DNA of 64,000 bases from Pleurocapsa sp. FMAR1 (GTDB taxonomy: Bacteria; Cyanobacteriota; Cyanobacteriia; Cyanobacteriales; Xenococcaceae). The stretch's first letter is position 1, and every line of letters begins with the position of its first letter. The notes beneath the pieces were generated by a model. The model did no database searches. It worked only from the letters and a program-made list of their open reading frames with translations, and was not told where the DNA came from. Of this stretch, positions 56,019 through 64,000 are shown in pieces. Position numbers and translations under genes: made by a program. The stretch covers positions 4,712,001 to 4,776,000 of the forward strand of contig NZ_OY762512.1 in assembly GCF_963665995.1 (NCBI RefSeq), in the 5' to 3' direction.

Positions 56019-57094
56019 TGTCAGAAATACGCGGAGTTTGGATTGCTAATCGTCCTCATAGTCGAGTTTTAGAGTCACGGGAAAATATTGCCAAGGCGAT
56101 GGATTTTTTACAAGCCTATGGATTTAATTTAATTTTTCCTGTGGTTTGGAATCGGGGTTACACTCTTTATCCAAGTCAGGTAATGAGTAAATATAATTTA
56201 CCCGCCATCGAGCCTTTTTACGAACAACAGCAACGAGATCCTTTAGCAGAAATCATTATAGAGGCTCATCAGCGCAACATTAAAGTTATTCCCTGGCTAG
56301 AATATGGCTTTGCTGCTTCTCATCTGATCGACGGAGGGCATATTTTAAAACAATACCCTCAATGGCAAGCTATAGATAAAGATGGCGCAGGGGTAAGACA
56401 GGGTGGCTTAACCTGGATGAATGCTTTTAACCCCCAAGTGCAGCAGTTTATGCTGTCAATCATCACTGAAATTGTCAGTAATTATAGTGTAGATGGAATC
56501 CAAGGATGCGATCGCCTTCCTGCTTCCCCTGTAAATTCTGGCTACGATCGCGATACTATCAAGCAATATCAAACAGCCTTTAATAAACAACCACCCAGCA
56601 ATTTTCAAGATCGACTTTGGCTAAAGTGGCGTGCAGATAAACTTACTGACTTTTTGGCTAATGTATATCAAGAAGTTAAAGCAATTAAACCCCAAGTAAT
56701 TGTCTCTTTATCTCCTGCGGTATATCCTTTTTGTTTGAGCAACTTGCTGCAAGATTCTCCAGCTTGGATAGCCAAGGGTTTGGTTGACATTATTCATCCC
56801 CAGATATATCGCCCTAATTTCTTGGGCTACAGTCAAGAAGTAAAAAAAATATGTCAGACTTTTAAGGGCGATTCATTAGCCAAATTTGCCCCAGGAATTG
56901 CCTTTACTGCTAATGGCAAAGATGTTAGCACTAAAGATTTAATTAAGTGTATCAAAGCTAATCGCGATCGCCATTTAAGTGGACAAGTATTCTTTCATTA
57001 TGAAGGCTTGAGGAAAAATAATGACCGAGTTGCGATCGCTTTATCTAATGCTGGTTATGATTCCATAACCAGTTTACCAAAATACTTTAGCTAA
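56018..57094 (+). CDS. GHL10-family (DUF187) glycosyl hydrolase-like protein without signal peptide
   Basis: 358 residues forming a TIM barrel like that of the protein at 28833-30920: SEIRGVWIANRPHSRVLESR, GFNLIFPVVWNRGYTLYPSQ, IKVIPWLEYGFAASHLI, YSVDGIQGCDRLPASPVNSG and GLVDIIHPQIYRPNF. It has no signal peptide and no linker or C-terminal domain, so it is cytosolic or relies on the coupled upstream peptide for membrane association (inference). Candidate acids are the Glu of LEYGF and the Asp of GCDRLP. A T-run hairpin follows at 57299. Confidence 0.82.
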   Translation: MSEIRGVWIANRPHSRVLESRENIAKAMDFLQAYGFNLIFPVVWNRGYTLYPSQVMSKYNLPAIEPFYEQQQRDPLAEIIIEAHQRNIKVIPWLEYGFAASHLIDGGHILKQYPQWQAIDKDGAGVRQGGLTWMNAFNPQVQQFMLSIITEIVSNYSVDGIQGCDRLPASPVNSGYDRDTIKQYQTAFNKQPPSNFQDRLWLKWRADKLTDFLANVYQEVKAIKPQVIVSLSPAVYPFCLSNLLQDSPAWIAKGLVDIIHPQIYRPNFLGYSQEVKKICQTFKGDSLAKFAPGIAFTANGKDVSTKDLIKCIKANRDRHLSGQVFFHYEGLRKNNDRVAIALSNAGYDSITSLPKYFS

Positions 57095-57298
57095 AGGTTC
57101 GTATACCTGTAAATTTGGGGGATCTAGGGTGGGTGGAAATGAGAAAAAACCTCGCGCCGAAGCAAAGCGCAAGACAAAGGCGCATTGACGCTGACCTAGC
57201 AAGAGAATGCTTTTTGATGTCTAACCCTTTAGAGAGACTATTTCATTCTGAATCTAATGTACCAAGAAATCAACTCGCGAGTTGGCTGAAATCTTAAG

Positions 57299-57318
57299 TC
57301 CGTTTAAACGGATTTTTT
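57299..57318 (+). terminator. Rho-independent terminator after the second GHL10 gene
   Basis: TCCGTTTAAACGGA is a perfect palindrome followed by TTTTTT at 57313-57318. A second perfect hairpin, CAGAGAA/TTCTCTG, follows at 57327-57344. The 200 bases between the GHL10 stop and this site would be an untranslated trailer. Confidence 0.65.
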
Positions 57319-57415
57319 CTGTTAGACAGAGAATTTATTCTCTGCTTTAGGGAGTCTATTTTTGATAAAGATCTTACTATAGTTGTTCGCAAAAACAGAT
57401 CTAAAACATCAGCGT

Positions 57416-58357
57416 TTACATAAACTTAGCCAGGCGTTTTTGATCTAAGCAGTTTTTTTGTCTTTGATTGATAGTGCTATCAATAATCTCCCACTGTTCT
57501 GGAGAGATTTCTCTACCATTCCAAACTACTTGAGGATTAGTGGATGTATAGCAGAAAGTTATTGAAAAACGTTCGTCCAAGGTAGGAGGTTGAGCGCGAT
57601 GAAAAACACTAGCAGTATCACTAATGATGACAGTTCCTTTTTTAGCTAAACAAGTAGTCCAATCTGATTTTGCTACTGCCGTTGCCATTTTTTCATCAGA
57701 TACATAGCCTGAATTATCATAATTTAGTTTCTTAACTGCTTGGGTGGTTAAGCTGCGACTAATGTATTCATAAGGGCCACCTCCAGCAACTACATCATTA
57801 AGATAAATAATTATTTTGATAGTGCAACGATCTTCAAAATCAATATGCCATCGTCTAACACCTGAGGGTTTACCATCGGCAATGCTTCTACGCATCGCAA
57901 AAAACTGATACAGTATCGGCAATCCAACATAATTTTCAATTATATTCAGTAGTTTCGGCTCTAATGCCCAAAATAATATTTCCAGAAATTCTCTTAAATC
58001 TTCTTGACTAGAGCCAACTTCACAGCTATTGCTCGAATGTGCATTAGATAGTGGATTTTGAAGATTGTTTGCCAAAGACAATGCTGTTCGCATCATTTCC
58101 TCTGTTGAAGGCAATGCTAAATCCTCTAAATGAATCATGCAAGAGCCTTCTTCCCGCAAAGTTTTCACAATTGAAAGACCTTGGTCATCAAGTTCAGGTA
58201 AAAACTGAGCATAAGTTTTAAGGGCATTTTGATATGCTTGTTCCTGTATCGTCTGTAAGAGAGGTAATTTATAAAATTCTCGCTTTAGCTTGCGAGGAAT
58301 GTTTTTTACCTTATCAGAAATATAAGACAAGTTATTAGCAGATGTTTTCATGAGCAT
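57416..58357 (-). CDS. Phytanoyl-CoA-dioxygenase-like Fe(II)/2-oxoglutarate oxygenase
   Basis: 313 residues. The jelly-roll core has RRWHIDFEDRCTIKIIIYLN with the HxD iron ligands (His and Asp), and VIISDTASVFHRAQPPTLDE with the distal His; the following Arg in DERFSITF would hold 2-oxoglutarate. The N-terminal 100 residues are helical and less conserved. These enzymes hydroxylate small molecules or lipids. Nothing adjacent indicates the substrate, and the region on its 5' side is nearly gene-free. Confidence 0.75.
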   Translation of the reverse strand: MLMKTSANNLSYISDKVKNIPRKLKREFYKLPLLQTIQEQAYQNALKTYAQFLPELDDQGLSIVKTLREEGSCMIHLEDLALPSTEEMMRTALSLANNLQNPLSNAHSSNSCEVGSSQEDLREFLEILFWALEPKLLNIIENYVGLPILYQFFAMRRSIADGKPSGVRRWHIDFEDRCTIKIIIYLNDVVAGGGPYEYISRSLTTQAVKKLNYDNSGYVSDEKMATAVAKSDWTTCLAKKGTVIISDTASVFHRAQPPTLDERFSITFCYTSTNPQVVWNGREISPEQWEIIDSTINQRQKNCLDQKRLAKFM

Positions 58358-58985
58358 AAGTCAAGAATAAAAATAAATCTACGGGCTAATAGTTTGTGTT
58401 TTTTGGACTGTAATTAGTAACCATAAGCTGTTTAAGTAATTACAATACTATATTTTATATTTGAAAGATTTGCTTGATTTAGCTAATGCTTTACCAATTA
58501 ATCTTGAAATAGTATTATTACCGTCCAGCTTTTTATCTCGATTGTTACATATTTTGTTTTGTAACAACTGCGACATCTCAAATATACAAATATTTCCCCT
58601 AATTTGTGAACCCTTTTACAAAAGCTTTGCCAACATCTTCATCAAGCCTATAAATTTGATTTTGATTTGATTGCTTGTATTTATGGTCAAGTAAATGTCT
58701 AAATCAGAAAATACAGGTACATTGTCTTGACGAATCTATTATTGATCGATTAAAACCTGGAAAAGAAGATGTTCTCGACTTTCACAATCAGTCTATTCTC
58801 CGAAGTGACAACTTGCTTGCCAAACAAGATAATCGATCTTTAAAACTGGATTTACATTGCTATTCAATTATTTAGAGTATCAAAATAACTAGTCGAATCA
58901 AGCAGCACTACAATACCACACCTTCTGAGATTTGGCGGTTATTTAAACTGCTTTTTTAGGTTTAACAAAGTTTAACAATCAATCT
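58358..58985. other. Poorly coding stretch ending in a T-run hairpin
   Basis: The stretch is AT-rich. A frame at 58675-58875 reads YLWSSKCLNQKIQVHCLDES and IIDRLKPGKEDVLDFHNQ and looks somewhat protein-like, but it has only a TTG start and no recognisable family; I score it as doubtful. At 58935-58957 GCGGTT pairs with AACTGC and six T follow, a plus-strand terminator candidate that implies some transcript comes from this stretch. Confidence 0.35.
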
Positions 58986-59870
58986 ATGAAATTTATATCT
59001 TTGTCTCAATGCGCCTTCTTCTCCGCCAGCTTTCTTAGTTTGACTACTATTTTTTCACTGTTACCTGTTTTTGCTGATACAGCCATTAGTCGTGATAGTT
59101 TGAATTCAATTGAGATTCCTGTTACTCTGCCTAGAAATGATACTTCAGGTATTTGCTCTAATCAAATTGAGCCAGTAATCAACCAAATTATTGAACGTCC
59201 AGACATTGATAAGGGCAAATGGGCTATTTTAGTTCAATCTTTAGGAGGAACAAATATATATAGTCATAATCCCGATTCTTATATGGTTCCTGCTTCAAAT
59301 ATTAAGCTACTGGTTACTGCTGCTGCTTTACAGAAATTTAGTCTTAACGAGCAAATTGAATCTACGTCCATTCGGGATTGGATTACTGTTACTAACCAGA
59401 AAAGTAATAATGCTTATGCAAATGTGCTACTGGCTCACGTAGGTGGCTTCTCTTCGGTTGAGCAAGCTTTAACAAATTTAGGGATTGATGCTAATGGCTA
59501 TCGTCTGCGGGACGGGTCTGGCTTATCCCATAATAATTTGGCAACCCCCAGAACTCTAGTGTCTACTTTAAGAGCCATGTCTTATGCACGAGGTAATGAT
59601 GTTTTTTTGGCTTCTCTCCCTGTGGCAGGAATTAGCGGCACTTTAAAAAATCGCTTGCGCCATACTACCGCAGAAGGCACAGTAAGGGCAAAAACTGGAA
59701 CTCTTAGAGGAGTAAGAGCTTTGTCTGGTTATATCGATCACCCAGAATATGGCACTCTCGTTTTTAGCATCATTACTAATCAATCAACTAGTCAACCTAG
59801 TTCTCCTGTTGTTCAAGCGATTGATGATATTGTTTTGAGCTTGAGTACTCTAACTAATTGCCAAGATTAA
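58986..59870 (+). CDS. Compact D-alanyl-D-alanine carboxypeptidase/endopeptidase (S13, PBP4-like)
   Basis: 294 residues with a signal peptide (about 10-31) and all three penicillin-binding motifs: SxxK in VPASNIKLLVT (about residue 103), SxN in QKSNNAYAN (about 138) and KTG in RAKTGTLRGVRALSGY (about 235). The S13 family (DacB/PBP4) cuts D-Ala-D-Ala bonds in peptidoglycan. Ordinary members are about 450-500 residues because large domains are inserted between SxxK and SxN. Here that gap is only about 35 residues, so the insert domains are missing while the catalytic core is kept. Confidence 0.82.
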   Translation: MKFISLSQCAFFSASFLSLTTIFSLLPVFADTAISRDSLNSIEIPVTLPRNDTSGICSNQIEPVINQIIERPDIDKGKWAILVQSLGGTNIYSHNPDSYMVPASNIKLLVTAAALQKFSLNEQIESTSIRDWITVTNQKSNNAYANVLLAHVGGFSSVEQALTNLGIDANGYRLRDGSGLSHNNLATPRTLVSTLRAMSYARGNDVFLASLPVAGISGTLKNRLRHTTAEGTVRAKTGTLRGVRALSGYIDHPEYGTLVFSIITNQSTSQPSSPVVQAIDDIVLSLSTLTNCQD

Positions 59871-59960
59871 TTTGAGCGAAAGTAGCCTTTATTAAGTTGT
59901 GTAACAATATTACCGTCAAACCGTCTTAGCATCTTGACAGAATAATTCTAAGTAGGTAAA

Positions 59961-59998
59961 TTGACATATATACCTGGGTAATTATTAAACATAATGAT
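59961..59998 (+). promoter_or_regulatory. Candidate promoter of the RHH-ycf46-ycf35 operon
   Basis: A TTGACA box at about 59961-59966 is followed after about 17-18 bases by TATTAA, then the ATG at 59999. The distance leaves almost no leader. A second TTGACA lies at about 59934. The assignment is by resemblance only. Confidence 0.35.
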
Positions 59999-60346
59999 AT
60001 GCAAAGTAAGCAGAAAGTAACTCTATATATACCTCCAGAACTGCACAAAAAGTTAAAGATCAAGGCAGCTATAGACACAGAGTCTATGTCGGCTCTTGTA
60101 GAGAAGGCGCTCGCTTTTTATATGCAGTATCCTGACAAGATAGAGGAGATAGAAGCTTCAAGCCAGGGAAAAACCCACCAGGTTCATTTTTGTCCAGAAT
60201 GCGAAGAGCCAATGGTAATGCGAAATGGAAAAGTGATGTCTTTAAATAATCAAGAAGCGGTAGTAAATGATGAAATCGCTCTTAAGGTAACTGGTAAAGC
60301 AAAAAGTGCTGACGAATCTAATGAAGAGCTAGTCTCCTGTTTGTAG
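59999..60346 (+). CDS. Ribbon-helix-helix protein with a zinc-ribbon-like half site
   Basis: 115 residues. KVTLYIPPELHKKLKIKAAI, then ESMSALVEKALAFYM, is a ribbon-helix-helix DNA-binding domain (about 5-45). A CPEC motif follows at about 65-70 (HFCPECEEPMVMRNGK), half of a zinc ribbon, with only one further Cys at the C-terminus (VSCL). It leads a three-gene set with ycf46 and ycf35, the order of the stress-responsive slr0373-slr0374-slr0376 operon in Synechocystis as I recall it. It may autoregulate the operon. Confidence 0.78.
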   Translation: MQSKQKVTLYIPPELHKKLKIKAAIDTESMSALVEKALAFYMQYPDKIEEIEASSQGKTHQVHFCPECEEPMVMRNGKVMSLNNQEAVVNDEIALKVTGKAKSADESNEELVSCL

Positions 60347-60409
60347 AGAAGACTAGTTGGTAGCAGTAGGGAAAGGCTATTAAGGAATAAATTTCAGCAG
60401 GGTCGAATT

Positions 60410-61921
60410 ATGAAAGAAGAGCTAAATATTCTCGTACAGGCTCAATATCCGTTAATCTACCTCATCACGCCCGAAGAAGAGCGTGCGGAGCAAGCGGTTT
60501 CTAAGATCGCAAAGGACAATGCTGAATACAGAAAGGTGTTTGTTTGGACTGTAACTCGCGGAATGGTTGAATATGGTCAGTCGCGTCAGGCAACGCAGCA
60601 CAATACAGTTTCTCCCGAAGCAGCCATTGAATGGACAATCAGACAAAAAGAGGCAGGGGTTTATATATTTAAAGATTTGCATCCATTTATAGATGGACCA
60701 GTTATTACTAGATGGCTAAGAGACGCGATCGCCGATTTTAAAGATTCAGATAAAGTTATTATCTTAATGTCTCCCGTACAGACACTGCCAATAGAATTGG
60801 AGAAAGAGGCTGTAGTATTAGACTATCCTTTGCCTAACTTAGCAGAACTTAATCAGGTACTTTCTGCTAGATTGTCTAAAGGCAAGAAAAGCAATATAGA
60901 TACTGAAACCAGAGAAAAGTTACTCAAAGCTGCCTTGGGTTTGACCAAAGATGAAGCTGAAAAAGTGTACCGTAAGGCACAGGTGAAGGCTGGTCGTTTA
61001 ACAGAAAGTGAAGTTGACATTGTTCTTTCTGAGAAGAAGCAGTTAATTCGTCGTAACGGAATTTTAGAATATATTGAAGAAGACGAAACTATAAATTCTG
61101 TTGGTGGCTTAGAAGAGCTTAAAGGTTGGCTGAGACAACGTTCTAATGCCTTTACAGAAAGAGCTAGAGAATATGGTCTTCCTCAACCCAAAGGAATGCT
61201 AATTCTTGGTATTCCTGGCTGTGGTAAATCTTTAATTGCCAAAACTACGTCCCGTCTTTGGGGTCTACCCTTACTACGTTTAGACATGGGTAGAGTTTAT
61301 GATGGTTCAACGGTTGGTCGCTCTGAAGCTAACCTCCGTAACGCACTTAAGACCGCAGAATCTATTTCTCCTGTAATTTTATTTATTGACGAACTAGATA
61401 AAGCTTTTTCAGGCGGTGGAGGTTCAGGCGATTCCGATGGCGGTACTTCTGGGCGCATATTTGGCTCTTTTCTAACCTGGATGCAGGAGAAGAAATCTCC
61501 TGTATTTGTTATGGCTACGGCAAATAGGGTAGAAAGATTGCCTGGAGAGTTTTTAAGAAAAGGAAGATTTGACGAAATATTTTTTGTAGATTTACCTAAT
61601 TCCGCTGAAAGACAAGATATTTTTCAAATTCATCTTGGAAAAAGACGTTCAGATATCACTCGCTTCGATATTGAACAGTTAACCAAGGTATCAGATGGTT
61701 TTTCGGGTGCAGAGATTGAGCAAGGGATCATCGCCGCGATGTACGATGCTTTTGCTCAAGACAGGGAGTTTACGCAGTTAGATATTATCGCTGCCATAAA
61801 AGCTACCTTACCTCTGTCTCGAACAATGACTGAGCAGGTAACAGCCCTAAGAGATTGGGCTGGGCAAAGAGCCAGACCTGCATCAGCCTCCGTTGCTGAA
61901 TATCAGCGACTGGAGTTCTAA
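60410..61921 (+). CDS. ycf46: Ycf46-type AAA+ ATPase
   Basis: 503 residues. An N-terminal domain (about 1-210, LVQAQYPLIYLITPEEERAE) precedes a AAA+ module with Walker A ILGIPGCGKSLIAK (about 265-278), Walker B VILFIDELDKAF, sensor ATANRVERLPGEFLRKGRFD and a C-terminal helical lid (SDGFSGAEIEQGI). It is the plastid/cyanobacterial Ycf46 family (slr0374 type), induced by several stresses and linked to carbon-uptake control in Synechocystis. It follows the ribbon-helix-helix gene by 63 bases. Confidence 0.92.
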   Translation: MKEELNILVQAQYPLIYLITPEEERAEQAVSKIAKDNAEYRKVFVWTVTRGMVEYGQSRQATQHNTVSPEAAIEWTIRQKEAGVYIFKDLHPFIDGPVITRWLRDAIADFKDSDKVIILMSPVQTLPIELEKEAVVLDYPLPNLAELNQVLSARLSKGKKSNIDTETREKLLKAALGLTKDEAEKVYRKAQVKAGRLTESEVDIVLSEKKQLIRRNGILEYIEEDETINSVGGLEELKGWLRQRSNAFTERAREYGLPQPKGMLILGIPGCGKSLIAKTTSRLWGLPLLRLDMGRVYDGSTVGRSEANLRNALKTAESISPVILFIDELDKAFSGGGGSGDSDGGTSGRIFGSFLTWMQEKKSPVFVMATANRVERLPGEFLRKGRFDEIFFVDLPNSAERQDIFQIHLGKRRSDITRFDIEQLTKVSDGFSGAEIEQGIIAAMYDAFAQDREFTQLDIIAAIKATLPLSRTMTEQVTALRDWAGQRARPASASVAEYQRLEF

Positions 61922-62055
61922 CAGGCTTTCTTCTATGGGTTATTCAAATCCATAGAAGCAGAGGCTAGCAATTGCTAGCAGTTTATAATAATCCGTCAGT
62001 GACGGTTATCGATTTTAAAGTTGTTGTTTACTTCTTTTCTACTGGAGAAAATCTT

Positions 62056-62406
62056 ATGTCTCACTTTAGCACTTTACGCACTAAAATCAGCGATGCTGAA
62101 ATTCTAGTTAGTTCTCTTCGTGATTTAGGTGTTAGTGTTCAAACTAACGCTGACGTTCGCGGTTACAACGGTCAAAGACTACGTGCCGATATCGTTGCTA
62201 CCCTAGATGGTGAATATGATTTAGGTTGGTCTGAGAATAGTGATGGTACTTTTGATTTGATTGCTGACCTTTGGGGTGTTGCTAAAAAGCACAACCAAAC
62301 CGAGCTAATCAACTCAATTAACCAAAAGTATGCTGTCAACAAGACTTTGGCTGAAGTAAAACAGCGTGGTTTACAGAATGCAAACGTTAAGTTAGTTCTT
62401 CAATAA
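62056..62406 (+). CDS. ycf35: Ycf35/DUF1257 family protein
   Basis: 116 residues from ATG 62056 (an upstream in-frame TTG at 61972 adds 28 residues that do not belong to the family). MSHFSTLRTKISDAEILVSS, VRGYNGQRLRADIVATLDGE and DLGWSENSDGTFDLIADLWG are the DUF1257 signatures. The family is conserved in cyanobacteria and red-algal plastids and has no assigned biochemical role. It closes the operon with ycf46; a strong terminator follows. Confidence 0.92.
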   Translation: MSHFSTLRTKISDAEILVSSLRDLGVSVQTNADVRGYNGQRLRADIVATLDGEYDLGWSENSDGTFDLIADLWGVAKKHNQTELINSINQKYAVNKTLAEVKQRGLQNANVKLVLQ

Positions 62407-62444
62407 TAATAAGAATTTAATTTAAAGCGCGTTCCCAAGCATTG

Positions 62445-62476
62445 AGGGTTGACAACACTGTTCAACCCTTTTTTTT
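62445..62476 (+). terminator. Rho-independent terminator of the ycf46-ycf35 operon
   Basis: GGGTTGA (62446-62452) pairs with TCAACCC (62462-62468), followed by eight T (62469-62476). It lies 39 bases after the ycf35 stop. Confidence 0.85.
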
Positions 62477-62480
62477 GTGC

Positions 62481-62837
62481 TTAGTTAGATGATTCCGTAT
62501 TTAAAAAAAGCTGATGAATAATGCTAGATACCACAGTTAAAACAATTGAACCAAATACAGCAGGAAAAAACCCAGCTATGGTCAAGCCTGGAGTTAAATA
62601 ACTGACTAACCCTAAAGCGATCGCATTTACTACCAGAAGGAACAATCCCAGAGTCAAAATTGTTAGAGGTAGGGTTAGCAAAACCAGTATCGGTTTGACA
62701 ATGGCATTCACTAATCCTAGTATCGCTGCTCCAAATATCGCCGAGGAAAAGCTTACTACAGCAAAGCCAGGGACAACAAACGCGGTAATAATCAGTGAAA
62801 CGGCTGTCGCTAGCCACGTTAGCAGAAATTGCAACAT
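62481..62837 (-). CDS. Phage holin family 4-type small membrane protein
   Basis: 118 residues with four hydrophobic helices (FLLTWLATAVSLIITAFVV, AIFGAAILGLVNAIVKPIL, LPLTILTLGLFLLVVNAIAL and VFGSIVLTVVSSIIHQLFL). ILGLVNAIVKPILVLLTLPL is the signature of the widespread YvlD/holin-4 family of inner-membrane proteins, which in cellular genomes is not phage-borne. The function is unknown. It converges with the ycf35 operon. Confidence 0.88.
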   Translation of the reverse strand: MLQFLLTWLATAVSLIITAFVVPGFAVVSFSSAIFGAAILGLVNAIVKPILVLLTLPLTILTLGLFLLVVNAIALGLVSYLTPGLTIAGFFPAVFGSIVLTVVSSIIHQLFLNTESSN

Positions 62838-63364
62838 TTGTTTAATTGTCTAAAATAGTAAAGGTATTAAATCACCTCAATATTAATAAATTCTGGTTAT
62901 CTATTTCCACCAGTAATAGTTCGGTATTTCAGGGCAACTTTGGTGCGAAAACTCACATTGACATCCCCAGCGTGTTGTTCTAGTTGCAAGAAAGGCGTTG
63001 GTTTTGCTTTTCAAAAATAACTAAGTACTTAGTATTTTTAAGATTTTACTTTTAATTAAAATTAATTTGACAACTACGGTAATTAGCGATCGCCTTTACT
63101 ATTATCGAGCTTGTTATTCTTTAAATAACTCTGAAGCGAATTTTTTAGCAAATTTAAACAGACTCAATGTTTTCGATTGTCGATAAAATGTCTGTAAAAC
63201 TAATGCTACACAGCTTTTTAAGACAAAAGGGAAAAGACATAATAGCAAAGCTCAACACGACTCGCTACACTAAAACAGATGATTGAAAATCCTGATCGTA
63301 ATTAAAATTGATGACATCATTTCGTCACAAATTATTAGCTTAATCTATACAAACTAAAGTACTG
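62838..63364. other. Gene-free region upstream of cydA
   Basis: 527 AT-rich bases between the divergent holin-like gene and cydA. No coding sequence, repeat or clear operator is seen apart from one HIP1-like site near 63088. It must hold both promoters. Confidence 0.35.
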
Positions 63365-64000
63365 ATGGAATTTTTATCTGATACGGTAGTGTTGTCTCGT
63401 TTACAATTTGCTCTCACCGCAATTTTTCATATGTTGTGGCCAGTTTTGACTACAGGTATGGCAATCTACTTAATTGTAGTCGAGGGACTATGGCTAAAAA
63501 CCCGCAACGAAAACTACTATTATCACGCCCGTTTTTGGTCAAAGCTTTACGTCCTCAATTTTGGCATTGGCGTAGCATCAGGATTGCCAATGGAGTTTGA
63601 ATTTGGTACTAACTGGGCTCCTTTTTCCCAAGCTGTAGGCGATTTTTTTGGCAGTGTTTTGGGTTTTGAGGCTTCTATGGCATTTGCCTTAGAAGCTGGC
63701 TTTTTAGGCATTATGCTGTTTGGCTGGGAACGAGTTCCTCCAGTCATGCACTATTTTGCCACCATTATGGTTGCTATTGGCGCGAATTTATCTATTTTCT
63801 GGATTTTGAGCGCGAATTCTTGGCTACAAACCCCAGCAGGGGGAGAGTTTATCGATGGCAATTTTGTAGTCAGCGATTACTTTCAGGCAATTTTTAACCC
63901 TTTTATGCTCAATAGTGTTCTCCATATGTTTTTTGCAACGATGGAAACTTCTTTGTTTGTAATTGGGGGCATAAGTGCTTGGTATATTTTAAATCAGCGC
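63365..64000 (+). CDS. cydA: Cytochrome bd ubiquinol oxidase subunit I (3' end outside window)
   Basis: From ATG 63365 the frame is open to the right edge (212 codons seen). MEFLSDTVVLSRLQFALTAI, then FHMLWP, carries the high-spin haem His at about residue 22. VLNFGIGVASGLPMEFEFGT, FFGSVLGFEASMAFALEAGF and FMLNSVLHMFFATMETSLF are CydA signatures, the last with the next conserved His. CydA oxidises quinol and reduces oxygen to water. The Q-loop, which would tell bd from cyanide-insensitive types, lies outside the window. Confidence 0.94.
   Translation, partial: MEFLSDTVVLSRLQFALTAIFHMLWPVLTTGMAIYLIVVEGLWLKTRNENYYYHARFWSKLYVLNFGIGVASGLPMEFEFGTNWAPFSQAVGDFFGSVLGFEASMAFALEAGFLGIMLFGWERVPPVMHYFATIMVAIGANLSIFWILSANSWLQTPAGGEFIDGNFVVSDYFQAIFNPFMLNSVLHMFFATMETSLFVIGGISAWYILNQR

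Noticed and set aside
57115-57297. A 60-codon frame after the second GHL10 gene
   Set aside because: It has no ribosome-binding site and no recognised family, contains palindromic repeat sequence (CAACTCGCGAGTTG), and ends at a terminator that fits the GHL10 transcript.
58461-58670. A 69-codon frame near the oxygenase gene
   Set aside because: It starts at TTG without a ribosome-binding site, and its Leu/Ile/Phe-rich text is typical of AT-rich noncoding DNA.

Overview
This 64 kb window is cyanobacterial chromosome. The evidence is a psbA gene for photosystem II D1, ndhL, plastid-type conserved genes (ycf46, ycf35, a TIC21-like DUF3611 gene, DUF3007), a TPP riboswitch ahead of thiC, many copies of the GCGATCGC (HIP1) octamer, and moderately AT-rich coding sequence. 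The DNA is gene-dense but carries an unusually visible load of decaying genes, insertion-sequence scraps and small palindromic repeats. This suggests a large, repeat-rich genome of the Pleurocapsales/Chroococcales kind; that placement is inference.

Layout. 1-7.4 kb: end of a metallophosphoesterase, a TIC21-like membrane protein, a frameshifted exported protein, an acyl-CoA dehydrogenase, a MOSC protein, a truncated beta-helix protein, a hairpin-rich repeat island, and an azlC-azlD amino-acid exporter whose azlC carries a translated palindromic repeat. 7.4-14.5 kb: an amine/amino-acid catabolism island made of a PLP decarboxylase, a divergent FadR-type regulator, glutamine-synthetase-like ligase plus nitrilase, and a Tat-exported flavin amine oxidase plus exported RidA. 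Two of these genes have a single in-frame stop. A 32-bp perfect palindrome lies upstream of the ligase. 14.5-16.2 kb: IS5 remnants, a beheaded AraC gene and a broken galE. 16.7-18.2 kb: TPP riboswitch and thiC.

18.5-22.5 kb is a putative RNA-repair locus: an OB-fold plus RNA-ligase protein followed by two RlaP/COG3541-type nucleotidyltransferases. An intact 782-bp IS1-family element, with inverted termini and an 8-bp target duplication, has landed in codon 5 of the first nucleotidyltransferase. Removing the element on paper restores an ATG and a continuous 306-codon gene.

22.5-46 kb is mostly housekeeping: aldo/keto reductase, HtrA protease, a DinG-like helicase relative, trpA-DUF3007-ndhL, a GHL10 glycosidase-like protein, a pentapeptide-repeat protein set among remnants of an exported protein, homoserine dehydrogenase, an FAD oxidoreductase, a P450, a toxin-antitoxin pair with a frame-disrupted toxin, a fused dipeptide ABC ATPase, hrcA, rhodanese, DUF3352, a histidine kinase and psbA. 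46-64 kb holds a CAP-domain pseudogene, a PPC protein, acs, a tandem universal stress protein, a PGM1-like ATP-grasp ligase, a ROK/polyphosphate glucokinase, DUF1400, a ChrR-like cupin, class I aldolase, a 26-codon membrane peptide translationally coupled to a second GHL10 protein, a 2OG-Fe oxygenase-like protein, a compact S13 peptidase, the RHH/zinc-ribbon-ycf46-ycf35 operon, a small holin-like protein and the start of cydA.

The most interesting points are the IS1-interrupted RNA-repair locus, the in-gene palindromic repeat in azlC, the decaying amine-catabolism island with its palindromic operator candidate, and the coupled micro-ORF at 55938. No CRISPR array, tRNA or rRNA was seen. All family assignments were made by reading motifs; no database search was run.
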